DNA of 64,000 nt from Amycolatopsis sp. cg9 (GTDB taxonomy: Bacteria; Actinomycetota; Actinomycetes; Mycobacteriales; Pseudonocardiaceae): contig NZ_CP166850.1 of assembly GCF_041346945.1 (NCBI RefSeq), positions 4,464,001-4,528,000 on the forward strand, written 5' to 3'. A model generated the notes under the pieces. It saw only the letters and a list, made by a program, of their open reading frames with translations. It was not told the origin of the DNA and searched no databases. This document shows positions 1 through 8,287 of this stretch, in pieces. The translations under genes were made by a program, and so were the position numbers. Each line of letters begins with the position of its first letter. The first letter of the stretch is position 1.

Positions 1-1082
1 GTGCGCACCCGGTACAGCACGACGACGTGCCCGTCGATGTCCTCCAGCAGCGCGCGGATCGGTGTGATGCCGACTCCGCCCGCCACGAGCAGCGCGTTGG
101 GCCGCCGCTGGTGGATGGTCGTGAAGGCGCCGTACGGGCCTTCGGCGAACACGCGCGTCCCGACCCGCAGGTTCCGCAGCGAAGCGCTGGAGCCGCCGAG
201 CGCCTTCGCGGTCAGCCGCAGCGTGCGGCCGTCGGGCGCGGCGGACAGCGAGAAGGGGTTGGCCTGCCACCAGCGGTCCTTCGTGAGGAACCGCCACAGG
301 AAGAACTGGCCCGCCCGCGCCGGCATCTTGTCCAGGTGCTTGCCGGTCATGTACACCGAAACGACGTCCGGGGCCTCGGAAACCACGGCGGTGACCCGCA
401 GCTGGTGGCGCACGTTGCGCCACAGCGGGAGCACGACGCGGCCGGCGAGCACGGCGGCACCGGCGCCGAGCCAGAGCGTCCACCAGTACGCCTTCGCCGG
501 CTCGGAACCGGCGAACGACTGGCCCAGCGCGATCTGGTGGGTGAAGGCCAGCAGCACCGCGGCGTAGGTGTAGAGGTGGATGAAGTGCCACGTCTCGTAG
601 GCCAGCCGCTTGCGCGCGAACTTCGCCGAAGCCGCGCCCACGATCAGGATCACCGCGAACGCGACCAGCGCGCGCAGGATGCCTTCGAGGGTGTTCGCCA
701 TCTCGACCAGCTCGTCGACGACGCCCTTGTCGGACACTTCCGCGTAGCCGAAGGCGATGAACACCAGGTGCGCGAGCAGGGTCCACAGGATCGTGAAGCC
801 GGTCCAGCGGTGCCACGTGGTGAGCCGGTCCATCCCGATCCGCCGGTCCAGCCAGGGGAGCCGGGCGACGAGCAGCAGCTGGAACGCCATGGCCAGCGCG
901 CCGTACATCCCGGCGAGCCGCCCGATGCTGATCAGCACGTTCTGCGACAGGCCGGCCTGCGCGAACAGCGCGGTGACGGCGGCCACGTTGGCGCCCAGGA
1001 AGGTGAAGAGGCCGGATTTCGCGGCGATCCGGGGGCGGATCGCCGGGCGCGCGGCCTCGGCGGTCTGCGTCATGGTGGTCAC
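1..1082 (-). CDS. Ferric-reductase-like transmembrane flavin oxidoreductase (partial, C-terminus cut off)
   Basis: Reading the minus strand gives a membrane protein followed by a ferredoxin-reductase-type module. The first ~230 residues hold about six hydrophobic segments with paired His residues (TWHRWTGF, WHFIHLYTY), as in the ferric reductase-like/cytochrome b domain. A flavin-binding stretch follows (NPFSLSAAP) and then the start of the NAD(P) domain (LLVAGGVGITPIRALL). The window edge removes the rest of the NAD domain. It probably moves electrons from NAD(P)H through FAD and haem across the membrane; the acceptor is unknown. I prefer the GTG start at 1082 because AAGGGG lies 6 nt upstream (1089-1094); an in-frame ATG at 1073 is the alternative. 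It is divergent from the response regulator gene. Family call firm, substrate unknown. Confidence 0.85.
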   Translation of the reverse strand, partial: MTTMTQTAEAARPAIRPRIAAKSGLFTFLGANVAAVTALFAQAGLSQNVLISIGRLAGMYGALAMAFQLLLVARLPWLDRRIGMDRLTTWHRWTGFTILWTLLAHLVFIAFGYAEVSDKGVVDELVEMANTLEGILRALVAFAVILIVGAASAKFARKRLAYETWHFIHLYTYAAVLLAFTHQIALGQSFAGSEPAKAYWWTLWLGAGAAVLAGRVVLPLWRNVRHQLRVTAVVSEAPDVVSVYMTGKHLDKMPARAGQFFLWRFLTKDRWWQANPFSLSAAPDGRTLRLTAKALGGSSASLRNLRVGTRVFAEGPYGAFTTIHQRRPNALLVAGGVGITPIRALLEDIDGHVVVLYRVR

Positions 1083-1113
1083 ACGGATCCCCTTCGGTTT
1101 CGGTTCACGAAGG

Positions 1114-1146
1114 CCAGCCTCGCCACGCAGCCTGTGGCGAGTCTGG
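1114..1146. promoter_or_regulatory. Imperfect inverted repeat in divergent intergenic region
   Basis: CTCGCCAC (1119-1126) and GTGGCGAG (1134-1141) are perfect 8-nt arms around a 7-nt spacer. With one mismatch the symmetry extends to CCAG...CTGG (1114-1146). It lies between the flavocytochrome gene and the response regulator gene, so it may be an operator for one or both, or a hairpin in a leader. Function is inferred from position only. Confidence 0.35.
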
Positions 1147-1220
1147 GTGCGGGCTGTCGGATTCCTGTCGGCCCGCGCCACGGGTCGCCCGCGCCGCGCG
1201 CGCCGGGAGAAGATGGGGGA

Positions 1221-1931
1221 GTGCAGAGCTCCGAGACCGTGCGCCTGCTCGTCGTCGACGACGAGCCGCACATCGCCGACCTCGTCGCCACCGTCGCCCG
1301 GTACGAGGGCTGGCAGGCGGTCACCGCGGGGTCCGGCAAGGCCGCGCTGACCGAGGCGGCGGCGTTCGCCCCGGACATCGTCGTGCTCGACCTGATGCTG
1401 CCCGACCTCGACGGCTTCACCGTGCTCGACCGCCTGCGCGAGAACGGCAACGCGGTGCCCGTGGTGTTCCTCACGGCCAAGGACGCGACGGCCGACCGGA
1501 TCGCCGGGCTCACCCGCGGGGGTGACGACTACCTGGTGAAACCGTTTTCCGTCGAGGAGCTGATGGCGCGGCTGCGCGCGGTGCTGCGGCGCAGCCACGG
1601 CGGTGTCCAGGCCGCGGCGCGCGGCGCGGTGCTGCGGGTCGGGGACCTCACGCTGGACGAGGACACCCGCGAGGTCCGCCGCGGCGAGCGCCCCGCCGAG
1701 CTGACGCCGACCGAGTACGAGCTGCTGCGCTACCTCATGCGCCGGTCGCCGTCGGTGCTGACGAAGGCGCAGATCCTCGACCACGTCTGGGAGTACGACT
1801 TCGGCGGCCGGTCCAATGTGGTCGAACTGGTCATCTCGCACCTGCGGCGCAAGGTCGACGCGGGCGGCGGCGAACCGCTGATCCACACCGTGCGCGGCGT
1901 CGGCTACGTCGTGCGCCAGGTCAACCGGTGA
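1221..1931 (+). CDS. OmpR/PhoB-family response regulator
   Basis: A 236-residue two-component response regulator. The receiver domain (about 1-120) has the acidic pair D13-D14, the phospho-acceptor D57 in VVLDLMLPD, the switch Thr in FLTAKD and the Lys in YLVKPF. The winged-helix DNA-binding domain (about 135-232) has the usual PTEYELLRYL and GRSNVVELVISHLRRK motifs and ends GVGYVVR. I chose the GTG at 1221, where the receiver domain begins; a longer open frame upstream is only antisense to the neighbour. The last 4 nt overlap the start of the sensor kinase (GTGA), so the two are translationally coupled. The regulated genes cannot be read from the sequence; the divergent flavocytochrome gene is a candidate target. 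Confidence 0.93.
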   Translation: MQSSETVRLLVVDDEPHIADLVATVARYEGWQAVTAGSGKAALTEAAAFAPDIVVLDLMLPDLDGFTVLDRLRENGNAVPVVFLTAKDATADRIAGLTRGGDDYLVKPFSVEELMARLRAVLRRSHGGVQAAARGAVLRVGDLTLDEDTREVRRGERPAELTPTEYELLRYLMRRSPSVLTKAQILDHVWEYDFGGRSNVVELVISHLRRKVDAGGGEPLIHTVRGVGYVVRQVNR

Positions 1932-3358
1932 GGCGCTTCTTCGCGAAGTGGTACGGGGCCTGGCAGCGCACGCGGCTGGGCACCCGGATCACGCTGGGGC
2001 TCGGCGCGCTCGCGCTGGTCGTGTTCGCGGCCGTCGGCGTCACGATGGTCGGGATCATGCACGGCTACCTCGACCGCCGGCTGGACGAGCAGCTGTCGAA
2101 GAGCCAGAACACCCAGCTGCCGCAGCTGCGCGAGACACACGGGTCGCCGCAGTCGGTGTACTCCTGGTATTCGGCGCTGTACAAGGTTCGCGACGGCGTC
2201 GCGATGCCCGAACCGGGCGGCAAGCTGCCGGACGACGCCAAGCAGCTGGCGAAGATCGCCGCGGACGCGGTCGGCGGCGACGTCACGCGCACCGTCTACC
2301 TGCACGACGACGGGCCGTACCGGGTGCGCGCCTGCCCGGTCGACAACGGCTCGGTGCTGCTTTCGGCCGCGCCCCAGAAGGACCTCGACGGGACGGTCCA
2401 GCAGCTGATCTGGGTCGAGGTGGCCGCCTTTTCCCTCGCCCTCGGCGTCCTGGTGGTCGTGGGACGGCTGGTGCTGCGCCGCGGCCTGCGCCCGCTGGCC
2501 GACATGGCCGGGACCGCGCACGACATCGCGTCCCACGACCTCACCGCGAACCCCGACCTGCCGGTGCGCGCGGCCGGCACCGGCGGCGGCGCCGAAGTCG
2601 ACGAGCTGCGGACGGCGTTCAACGTGATGCTGGCGCACATCGACACGTCACTGGCGGCGAAGACCGAGGCGAACGAGCGCCTGCGCCGGTTCGTCGCGGA
2701 CGCGTCCCACGAACTGCGCACGCCGCTGACGTCGATCCGCGGTTACGCCGACCTCTTCCGCTACGCCGCGGCGAACGAGCCGGCGGAACGGGAGGCCCAC
2801 CTGGCCAAGATCCGCGAGGAGACCGCGCGGATGACGGTGCTCGTCGACGACCTCCTGCTGCTGGCCCGTCTCGACGCGCGCGCCGCCGAGACGCCGTTGC
2901 GGCCCGAGCGCGTCGACCTGGCCGAGCTGGCGGGCGACGCGGCGGACGCGTTCGCCGCCGGGCGGCCCGGCCACCCGCTGACGTCGTCGCTCGAACCGGC
3001 ATTCGTGGACGCGGACCCGGTGCGGTTGCGGCAGGTGCTCGACAACCTGCTGGCCAACGCCGCCGTGCACACCCCGCCCGGGACCGCGGTGCACCTCTCG
3101 GTGGCGGCTTCGGGTGCCGAAGCGGTCGTCCGGGTCGGCGACGCCGGGCCGGGCATCGCCGCCGCGGATCAGGAACGGATCTTCGACCGGTTCTTCCGCG
3201 TCGACGACTCCCGCACCCGCGGCAACGGTGGCACCGGGCTCGGGCTGTCGGTGGTCCAGTCCCTGGTGACGGCGCACGGCGGCACGGTCGCGGTCGCCTC
3301 GGAGCCGGGCCGCACGGTGTTCACGGTCAGGCTCCCGCTCGCGGCTCACGACCGGTGA
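1928..3358 (+). CDS. Sensor histidine kinase (HAMP-HisKA-HATPase)
   Basis: A 476-residue membrane sensor kinase, partner of the preceding response regulator. Residues ~20-43 form TM1, ~45-155 an extracytoplasmic sensor region, ~160-183 TM2, then HAMP. HisKA carries the phosphorylated H261 in ADASHELRTPL. The ATPase domain shows the N box (LDNLLANAAVHT), G1 (VGDAGPGI), F box (DRFFRV) and G2 (GGTGLGLSVV). The start is the GTG overlapping the regulator's stop by 4 nt. Its 3' end overlaps the convergent FMN-protein gene by 32 nt. Its layout is that of the many actinobacterial EnvZ/CseC-like kinases; the signal is unknown. Confidence 0.93.
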   Translation: MRRFFAKWYGAWQRTRLGTRITLGLGALALVVFAAVGVTMVGIMHGYLDRRLDEQLSKSQNTQLPQLRETHGSPQSVYSWYSALYKVRDGVAMPEPGGKLPDDAKQLAKIAADAVGGDVTRTVYLHDDGPYRVRACPVDNGSVLLSAAPQKDLDGTVQQLIWVEVAAFSLALGVLVVVGRLVLRRGLRPLADMAGTAHDIASHDLTANPDLPVRAAGTGGGAEVDELRTAFNVMLAHIDTSLAAKTEANERLRRFVADASHELRTPLTSIRGYADLFRYAAANEPAEREAHLAKIREETARMTVLVDDLLLLARLDARAAETPLRPERVDLAELAGDAADAFAAGRPGHPLTSSLEPAFVDADPVRLRQVLDNLLANAAVHTPPGTAVHLSVAASGAEAVVRVGDAGPGIAAADQERIFDRFFRVDDSRTRGNGGTGLGLSVVQSLVTAHGGTVAVASEPGRTVFTVRLPLAAHDR

Positions 3359-3986
3359 CGTGCTCGGGTACCGGCCGGCCGGGGGAGAGGTCCTCGGACG
3401 GCTCGGGTGTGCCGAAGACCGTCCGCACCGGCAGCACCCCGGCCCAGGCGGCGTCCGCCTCGACGTCCTCCGGCTCGTCGCCGGGACCCTCGGCGCGCAT
3501 CTTCACCGACGCCTCGGCGAGGTCGAGCGCGAGCACGCTGACCGCGGCGAACTCCTTCGCGTTCACGTCGCGCGCGTGCTCCCACGAGCCCGGCGCGAGG
3601 TGGTCGGTGAGCACCTTGAGGCCGTGCATCTTCGCTTCGGCGTCCACGACCGGCTCGGCCTGCCCGAGGATGACCGCGCTGCGGTAGTTCATCGAGTGGT
3701 TGTTCACCGAGCGCGAGTAGACGATGCCGTCGAGGAGCGTCACCGTGACGCACACTTCGAGGTCCTTCGCCGCCGCGCGGAGGCTGGCCGCGCCGGTGGA
3801 TCCGTGCAGGTAGAGCGTGTCACCGTCGCGTCCGTAGCCGGTCGGCAGGACCAGCGGGACGCCGTCGCGGACGACACCGAGGTGGCAGATGAGCCCCTCG
3901 TCGAGGACGGCGTACAGCGCCGAGCGGTCGGTCACGGCGCGATGCTTCTTGCGGCCGAGCGTGGTGCGGGGCGTGGTGGACAGCAT
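3327..3986 (-). CDS. Pyridoxamine-5'-phosphate-oxidase-family FMN-binding protein
   Basis: A 219-residue split-barrel flavin-binding protein of the PPOx class. The N-terminal half (LDEGLICHLGVVRDGVPLVLPTGYGRDGD, then LYLHGSTGAASL) matches the FMN-binding split barrel seen in NimA-like and PNPOx-like proteins; HHGS-type positions appear as YLHGST. A C-terminal acidic tail follows (EGPGDEPEDVEADA). Start is the ATG at 3986; the frame is open a further 18 codons but reaches into the divergent promoter. It is divergent from a MocR-type regulator of vitamin B6-dependent type, which supports a flavin/B6-linked oxidoreductase role. The precise substrate is unknown. Confidence 0.85.
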   Translation of the reverse strand: MLSTTPRTTLGRKKHRAVTDRSALYAVLDEGLICHLGVVRDGVPLVLPTGYGRDGDTLYLHGSTGAASLRAAAKDLEVCVTVTLLDGIVYSRSVNNHSMNYRSAVILGQAEPVVDAEAKMHGLKVLTDHLAPGSWEHARDVNAKEFAAVSVLALDLAEASVKMRAEGPGDEPEDVEADAAWAGVLPVRTVFGTPEPSEDLSPGRPVPEHVTGREPRAGA

Positions 3987-4023
3987 GCGATCAGCGTCTC
4001 CCGGCACAGTGGCATCGGAAAAC

Positions 4024-4054
4024 GTCCACTTCTCGTACACTTGGGAAGTCCACT
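4024..4054 (+). promoter_or_regulatory. Direct repeat GTCCACT x2, candidate MocR operator
   Basis: GTCCACT occurs at 4024-4030 and again at 4048-4054 in the same orientation, 24 nt start to start, in the 80-bp gap between the divergent FMN-protein and MocR genes. MocR/PdxR-family regulators are known to bind direct repeats between themselves and a divergent target, so this is a good operator candidate. An inverted pair ACTTC...GAAGT lies inside the same stretch. A clear ribosome-binding site, GAGGAGG, follows for the regulator gene. Confidence 0.5.
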
Positions 4055-4066
4055 CGAGGAGGTCCC

Positions 4067-5437
4067 GTGTCCCACGCCGACACCGCGCTCCCGGTCAGCC
4101 TCGACCGCGCGGCCGTCACGCCGCTGGCCGTCCAGCTCGCCGACGCGCTGCGCGAAGCGGCCGCGTCCGGCCACCTCCGGGGCGGCGACCGGCTCCCGTC
4201 GACCCGGGCCTTGGCGGGGCGCCTCGGCGTCAGCCGCACGGTGACGTCGGCGGCCTACGAGCAGCTGCACGCCGAGGGCTGGATCGCCGGACGGCACGGC
4301 TCCGGGACGTACGTGACGACACCGCCGTCCTTTTCGGCGTCGGAGGTCCCGGCGCCCGCGGTGCCGGCGCCCGAGGCCGCGGCCCCGTCGCTGCTCGACC
4401 TCGGCCCCGGCACGCCGTGGGCGGACGGCCTGGACCGCGCGGCCTGGCGCCGCGCCTGGCGGGCGGCAGCCGACCCGGACCCGCTGGTCCGCGCCCACCG
4501 CGCGGGCCTGCCGGAGTACCGCGCGGCGGTGTCGGAGCACCTGCTGCGCCACCGGGGTCTCGCCGCGGGATCGGTCCTGGCGACCGGCGGCACGACGGCG
4601 GCGGTGGTCGAGCTGGCGGCGGCGGTGCTGGAACGCGGGGACGTCGTGGCGGTGGAGGAGCCGGGCTACCAGCGCGCGGTGCAGGCGTTCCGGCGCGCGG
4701 GCATGCGGGTCGTCGGGGTGCCGGTGGACCTCGAGGGGTTGCGGCCGGACGCGATCCCGCCGGGCGCCCGGGCGGTGTACTGCTCGCCGGCGCACCAGTA
4801 CCCGATGGGCAGCCGGTTGAGCGCGGCCCGGCGGGTTTCGCTGGTGGAACGGGCGCGGGCTTCGTCGATGCTGGTCATCGAGGACGACTACGACGGCGAG
4901 CTGCGGTTCGACGTCGCCCCGCTGCCGATGCTGGCTTCGCTGGCGCCGGACGTCGTGGCGCACCTGGGGACGACGTCGAAGATCCTGACGCCGACGTTGG
5001 GTGCCGGGTGGATGGTGGCGCCGGAGGCGATCACGTCGGCGGTGCTGGCTTATCGCGACCTGACGGGCACACGGCCGTCGCCGGCGGGACAGCGGGTGCT
5101 GTACGAGTTCGCGCGGAACGGGGATCTGGGGCGGCACCTGCGGAAACTGCGCCGCGAGATGGCGGAGCGGCGGACGTTGCTGGCGGGCGCGCTGGCTTCG
5201 GCGGGTGTGCCGGTGCGGGGCGACGACGCCGGGGCGCACCTGGTGGTGCCGTTTTCGTCGGCCGCGGTGGAGGCTTCGGTGATCGCCGCGGCCGAGCGGC
5301 GGGGGATCCGGCTGGACGGGCTGGCGCGGCACTTCGCGGGGGAACCTTCGGCGCACGGGGTGGCGATCGGGTACGCGGGGTGTTCTCGGGAGGCTTTGGT
5401 GGCCGCTTTGCCGACGCTGGTGTCTTTGCTGCGGTGA
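4067..5437 (+). CDS. MocR/PdxR-type regulator (GntR HTH fused to aminotransferase-like domain)
   Basis: A 456-residue fusion regulator. Residues ~18-85 are a GntR winged helix (LADALREAAASGHLRGGDRLPSTRALAGRLGVSR); ~110-456 form a fold-type I aminotransferase domain with the PLP lysine in the motif HLGTTSKILTPTLGAGW and an upstream EDDYDGELRF segment. Such proteins sense pyridoxal 5'-phosphate or an amino compound bound through it. GTG start with GAGGAGG upstream. It is divergent from the FMN-binding PPOx-family gene, its likely target. A 23-bp palindrome follows 18 nt after the stop. Whether it controls B6 synthesis or another amine pathway cannot be told from this window. Confidence 0.9.
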   Translation: MSHADTALPVSLDRAAVTPLAVQLADALREAAASGHLRGGDRLPSTRALAGRLGVSRTVTSAAYEQLHAEGWIAGRHGSGTYVTTPPSFSASEVPAPAVPAPEAAAPSLLDLGPGTPWADGLDRAAWRRAWRAAADPDPLVRAHRAGLPEYRAAVSEHLLRHRGLAAGSVLATGGTTAAVVELAAAVLERGDVVAVEEPGYQRAVQAFRRAGMRVVGVPVDLEGLRPDAIPPGARAVYCSPAHQYPMGSRLSAARRVSLVERARASSMLVIEDDYDGELRFDVAPLPMLASLAPDVVAHLGTTSKILTPTLGAGWMVAPEAITSAVLAYRDLTGTRPSPAGQRVLYEFARNGDLGRHLRKLRREMAERRTLLAGALASAGVPVRGDDAGAHLVVPFSSAAVEASVIAAAERRGIRLDGLARHFAGEPSAHGVAIGYAGCSREALVAALPTLVSLLR

Positions 5438-5455
5438 GGGTGGGGGCGGCGGGGC

Positions 5456-5478
5456 GTCTTGAATGAGTCATTCAAGAC
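5456..5478. repeat. 23-bp perfect palindrome, GAATGAGTCATTC family
   Basis: GTCTTGAATGA is followed by one G and then by its exact reverse complement. It lies 18 nt after the MocR-regulator stop codon. The core GAATGAGTCATTC recurs at 45000-45054 and 56268-56317. With a 1-nt centre it cannot fold as an ordinary hairpin by itself, unlike the paired units at the other sites. Confidence 0.8.
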
Positions 5479-5581
5479 ACTGGTTGCGGCGCCGGTCGGG
5501 TTGTGGGGCAGGTGCCGATCCGGGTGGTGGCTGCGGCCTCGGTTGCGGTGCTGACCGGGTGCCGGCTCCGGCGCCGGTCGG

Positions 5582-5830
5582 GTGTTGGCTGCGGCCTTGG
5601 TCGTGGTGCTGATCCGGGTTCCGTCCGGGTGCGGCTGTGGCCTTGCTCGCGGTGCGGGTCGCGTTGGCTGCCGTGCCGGTCGGGTGTTGGCTGCGGCTTT
5701 GGTCGTGGTGCTGATCCGGGTTCCGTCCGGGTGCGGCTGTGGCCTTGCTCGCGGTGCGGGTCGCGTTGGCTGCCGTGCCGGTCGGGTGTTGGCTGCGGCT
5801 TTGGTCGTGGTGCCGACCCGCGTTCCGCCG
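5582..5830. repeat. 102-bp tandem repeat, about 2.4 copies
   Basis: Unit starts at 5582, 5684 and 5786 (each begins GTGTTGGCTGCGG). The first two copies are nearly identical over 102 nt; the third follows for about 45 nt and then diverges. The period is a multiple of three, so several frames stay open without this being evidence of coding. Confidence 0.85.
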
Positions 5831-5977
5831 AGGCCGGCCGGTCGTGGTGCCGATCCGGGTTCCGCCAAGCGCGGCCGCGGCGGCGGGCGCGGTGCCAAGC
5901 CGGGTTCCGCGCGGCTGCGGCCTCGGGCCGCGGTACCTGCCGGGTACCGACCGCGGTCCCGTCAGCCGCAGCGGGCT

Positions 5978-6007
5978 TTGTCCACAGGCCGGCCGTGATG
6001 TGGACAA
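5978..6007. promoter_or_regulatory. Pair of facing DnaA-box-like 9-mers
   Basis: TTGTCCACA (5978-5986) and its reverse complement TGTGGACAA (5999-6007) face each other with 12 nt between them, 21 bp start to start (two helical turns). TTGTCCACA is the preferred DnaA box of high-GC actinobacteria. No dnaA or dnaN is near, so this is not the usual origin; it could be a DnaA-responsive site or simply a 9-bp inverted repeat. Confidence 0.4.
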
Positions 6008-6231
6008 CTCCGGCCCAGCGGCGGCTTTCCCCCGCTTCCCGTCGGTCCAGGCCGATACGCTCGGAGTGGCGGTGAGCCCCCAGGGAGGGCGGGGCCCGGC
6101 TCCGGGCCCACCAGCCCCTCGATGTACCGGACGTGCCACGGCCCTCACCGGTTGCGTTCGGCGCTCTCCGGTCGCCGCCCGGCGTACGGGGCTGGGCTGT
6201 TCCGCGAGGTCACCGGGTACGGTGGCTCACC

Positions 6232-7326
6232 ATGAGCGAGAAGATCCGGGTGGCGGTCGTGTTCGGTGGGCGCAGCAGTGAGCACACCATCTCCTGCCTG
6301 TCCGCCGGTAGCGTCCTGGGTCACCTCGACCCCGCGCGGTTCGAGGCCGTTCCGGTCGGGATCACCCGCGAAGGACGCTGGGTGCTCGGTACCGGGGACT
6401 CCGCGCAGCTCGCCATCCGCGGGCGGGAACTGCCTTCCGTGGACGACGGCAAGGGGCTCGTGCTCGCCGGGGATCCGTCCAGCCAGGGGCTCGTCGCCGT
6501 CGAGGCCGGGCGGGAAAGCGAACTGCTCTCGCAGGTGGACGTCGTCTTCCCGGTGCTGCACGGCGCCTTCGGCGAGGACGGCACCATCCAGGGCCTCCTC
6601 GAGCTCGCCGGCATCCCGTACGTCGGGCCCGGCGTGCTCGCCAGTGCCGCCGCCATGGACAAGGAAACCGCGAAGAAACTCCTTGCCGCCGAAGGGCTTC
6701 CGGTCGGAACCTTCGTTGCCCTGAAGCGCGGTCAGTCTACTTTGGACGGCGACGAGCGGGCCAAGCTCGGGCTGCCCGTCTTCGTCAAGCCCTCCCGCGC
6801 CGGGTCGTCCGTCGGGATCAGCCGGGTGACCGCGTGGGACGACCTCGACGCCGCCGTCGAACTCGCTCGGGCCACCGATCCCAAGGTGCTCGTCGAAGCC
6901 GCCGTCGTCGGGCGTGAGGTCGAGTGCGGGGTGCTCGAGTTCCCGGACGGCCGCGTCGAAGCCTCGCTGCCCGCCGAGATCCGTGTCCTGTCCGAGGACG
7001 AAAACGCTTGGTACGACTTCGAAACCAAGTACCTCGGGGACGACGCCGAGCTGGACATCCCCGCCAAGCTCGACGACGCCCTCACCGAAAAGCTCCGCGC
7101 GATGGCCGTCGAGGCGTTCAAAGCGCTGGACTGCCAGGGCCTGGCCCGCGTCGACTTCTTCGTCGGTGAAGACGGCGAGCTGACCATCAACGAGGTCAAC
7201 ACCATGCCCGGCTTCACCACGAAGTCCGCCTACCCGAAGATGTGGGAGGTCACCGGCGTGGACTACGCGACGCTGCTGAGCACCCTCGTCGACACCGCCG
7301 TCGCGCGGGGCACCGGCCTCCGCTAG
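6232..7326 (+). CDS. ddl: D-alanine--D-alanine ligase
   Basis: A 364-residue ATP-grasp ligase that joins two D-alanines for peptidoglycan precursors in the cytoplasm. N-terminal [20 protein letters not shown] is the typical Ddl signature, with [15 protein letters not shown] for the first D-Ala site, [16 protein letters not shown] for the ATP loop, and [19 protein letters not shown] at the C-terminal metal/substrate site. Length matches the actinobacterial enzyme. The ATG at 6232 begins exactly at the conserved N-terminus; the frame is open upstream but unrelated. Its stop overlaps the convergent DUF3515 gene by 4 nt. Order ddl-DUF3515-thiL is the conserved actinobacterial neighbourhood. Confidence 0.97.
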   Translation: MSEKIRVAVVFGGRSSEHTISCLSAGSVLGHLDPARFEAVPVGITREGRWVLGTGDSAQLAIRGRELPSVDDGKGLVLAGDPSSQGLVAVEAGRESELLSQVDVVFPVLHGAFGEDGTIQGLLELAGIPYVGPGVLASAAAMDKETAKKLLAAEGLPVGTFVALKRGQSTLDGDERAKLGLPVFVKPSRAGSSVGISRVTAWDDLDAAVELARATDPKVLVEAAVVGREVECGVLEFPDGRVEASLPAEIRVLSEDENAWYDFETKYLGDDAELDIPAKLDDALTEKLRAMAVEAFKALDCQGLARVDFFVGEDGELTINEVNTMPGFTTKSAYPKMWEVTGVDYATLLSTLVDTAVARGTGLR

Positions 7327-7862
7327 CCGAAGCGCAACGGCCGCGGCGGGAGCTTCGCGGCCACCGTGTCCGAGATCTGCTGCAGCGGGCCCGTCCCGGC
7401 GCTGTCCGGCACCGTCAGCGCCGCGTAGACCTCCCGGTCCACGACGTACCACGTCGACGCGCCCTCGCCCGGCACCTGCAGCCACTGCACCTTGTTCACC
7501 AGCCGCAGCGCGGCCGTCGGGGTCAGCTCCGGGGGGCGGTTCAGGCCGCAGCGCAGCACCAGCGGGTCGGTTGTGCCCCACGCGACCGTCGCGGGCGGGG
7601 CCGGGTCCGCCAAGGTCCGGACCTTCAGGGAAGTCCCGTTGGACGTCAGTTCCGCCGGGACGGCGCCCAGCAACGTCGTGCAGCCCGGCGACGCCGCGAA
7701 GGGCGCCGGCACGGGGACCAAGGGCAGCGGGCCCGCGGAGTCCGAGGACGAGGAACGCTGGGTCAGCGCGAAGACGGCGACGGCGACCGCCAGGGCCACG
7801 GCGAGCGCGGCCGCGGTGACGAGGACCACCCTGGGCGGGGCACCGGTGTCGGATTCAGGCAC
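7323..7862 (-). CDS. DUF3515-type membrane-anchored protein
   Basis: A 179-residue protein with one N-terminal membrane segment (about residues 12-35, [22 protein letters not shown]) and an extracytoplasmic domain with conserved Cys residues ([28 protein letters not shown]) and a [15 protein letters not shown] motif. Length, single anchor and position between ddl and thiL match the DUF3515 proteins of actinobacteria, whose function is unknown. I chose the GTG at 7862, which starts just before the anchor; the open frame continues to 7925 through a Pro-rich, unlikely extension. Convergent with ddl, 4-nt overlap. Confidence 0.8.
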   Translation of the reverse strand: MPESDTGAPPRVVLVTAAALAVALAVAVAVFALTQRSSSSDSAGPLPLVPVPAPFAASPGCTTLLGAVPAELTSNGTSLKVRTLADPAPPATVAWGTTDPLVLRCGLNRPPELTPTAALRLVNKVQWLQVPGEGASTWYVVDREVYAALTVPDSAGTGPLQQISDTVAAKLPPRPLRFG

Positions 7863-7928
7863 CGCACCACTACACCACCGAAGTCTTTTCGGGGGGCCTG
7901 GGGGGCGTCCCCCAGGGGGTGGCACTGC

Positions 7929-8162
7929 TCAGAGGTGCACGACCGGGCAGGTCAGCGTCCGCGTGATGCCTTCCACGTTCTGCACCTTCGCGACCACGAG
8001 CTGGCCCAGCTGGTCGACGCTGTCGGCGGCCGCGCGGACGATGACGTCGTACGGCCCGGTGACATCCTCCGAACTGGTGACGCCCGCGATGCTGGAGATC
8101 TCGGCCGCCACCGCGGCCGCCTTGCCGACCTCGGTCTGGATGAGGATGTATGCGTGGACCAC
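7929..8162 (-). CDS. Stand-alone Lrp/AsnC ligand-binding (RAM) domain protein
   Basis: A 77-residue protein that is only the C-terminal regulatory half of Lrp/AsnC: MVHAYILIQTEVGKA, then VTSSEDVTGPYDVIVRAAADS. No DNA-binding helix-turn-helix is present. Stand-alone RAM domains form oligomers that bind amino acids and may modulate full-length Lrp proteins. GTG start with an AAAGGG-like site upstream. Divergent from thiL across an AT-richer 125-bp gap (8163-8287) that should hold both promoters. Confidence 0.85.
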   Translation of the reverse strand: MVHAYILIQTEVGKAAAVAAEISSIAGVTSSEDVTGPYDVIVRAAADSVDQLGQLVVAKVQNVEGITRTLTCPVVHL

Positions 8163-8287
8163 GGCGCGCCCTTTCGTCGGGATCGGTCAGCTCAGGTAGG
8201 AACGTATCGCCAGCTCATCGAAAAACATAGGGCATCCGACTATCGGTGATCGACTCTTTGTCCCGGTAGAGAAAGCAGAGGTGACCG

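Larger units (their letters stand above)
5438..6231. other. 794-bp non-coding region with repeats
   Basis: No convincing gene. It contains the palindrome at 5456-5478, the 102-bp tandem repeat (5582-5830), an inverted GGTACC-based hairpin near 5928-5960, and two facing TTGTCCACA 9-mers (5978-6007), then the upstream region of ddl. Long open frames on both strands here are repetitive, lack ribosome-binding sites and look like none of the protein families I know. Confidence 0.75.

Noticed and set aside
27..1220. N-terminal extension of the response regulator (about 400 residues)
   Set aside because: Antisense to the flavocytochrome gene; the receiver domain begins immediately after the GTG at 1221.
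5468..6148. Minus-strand frame with 34-residue repeats upstream of ddl
   Set aside because: Arises from the 102-bp tandem repeat; no ribosome-binding site, signal peptide or domain.
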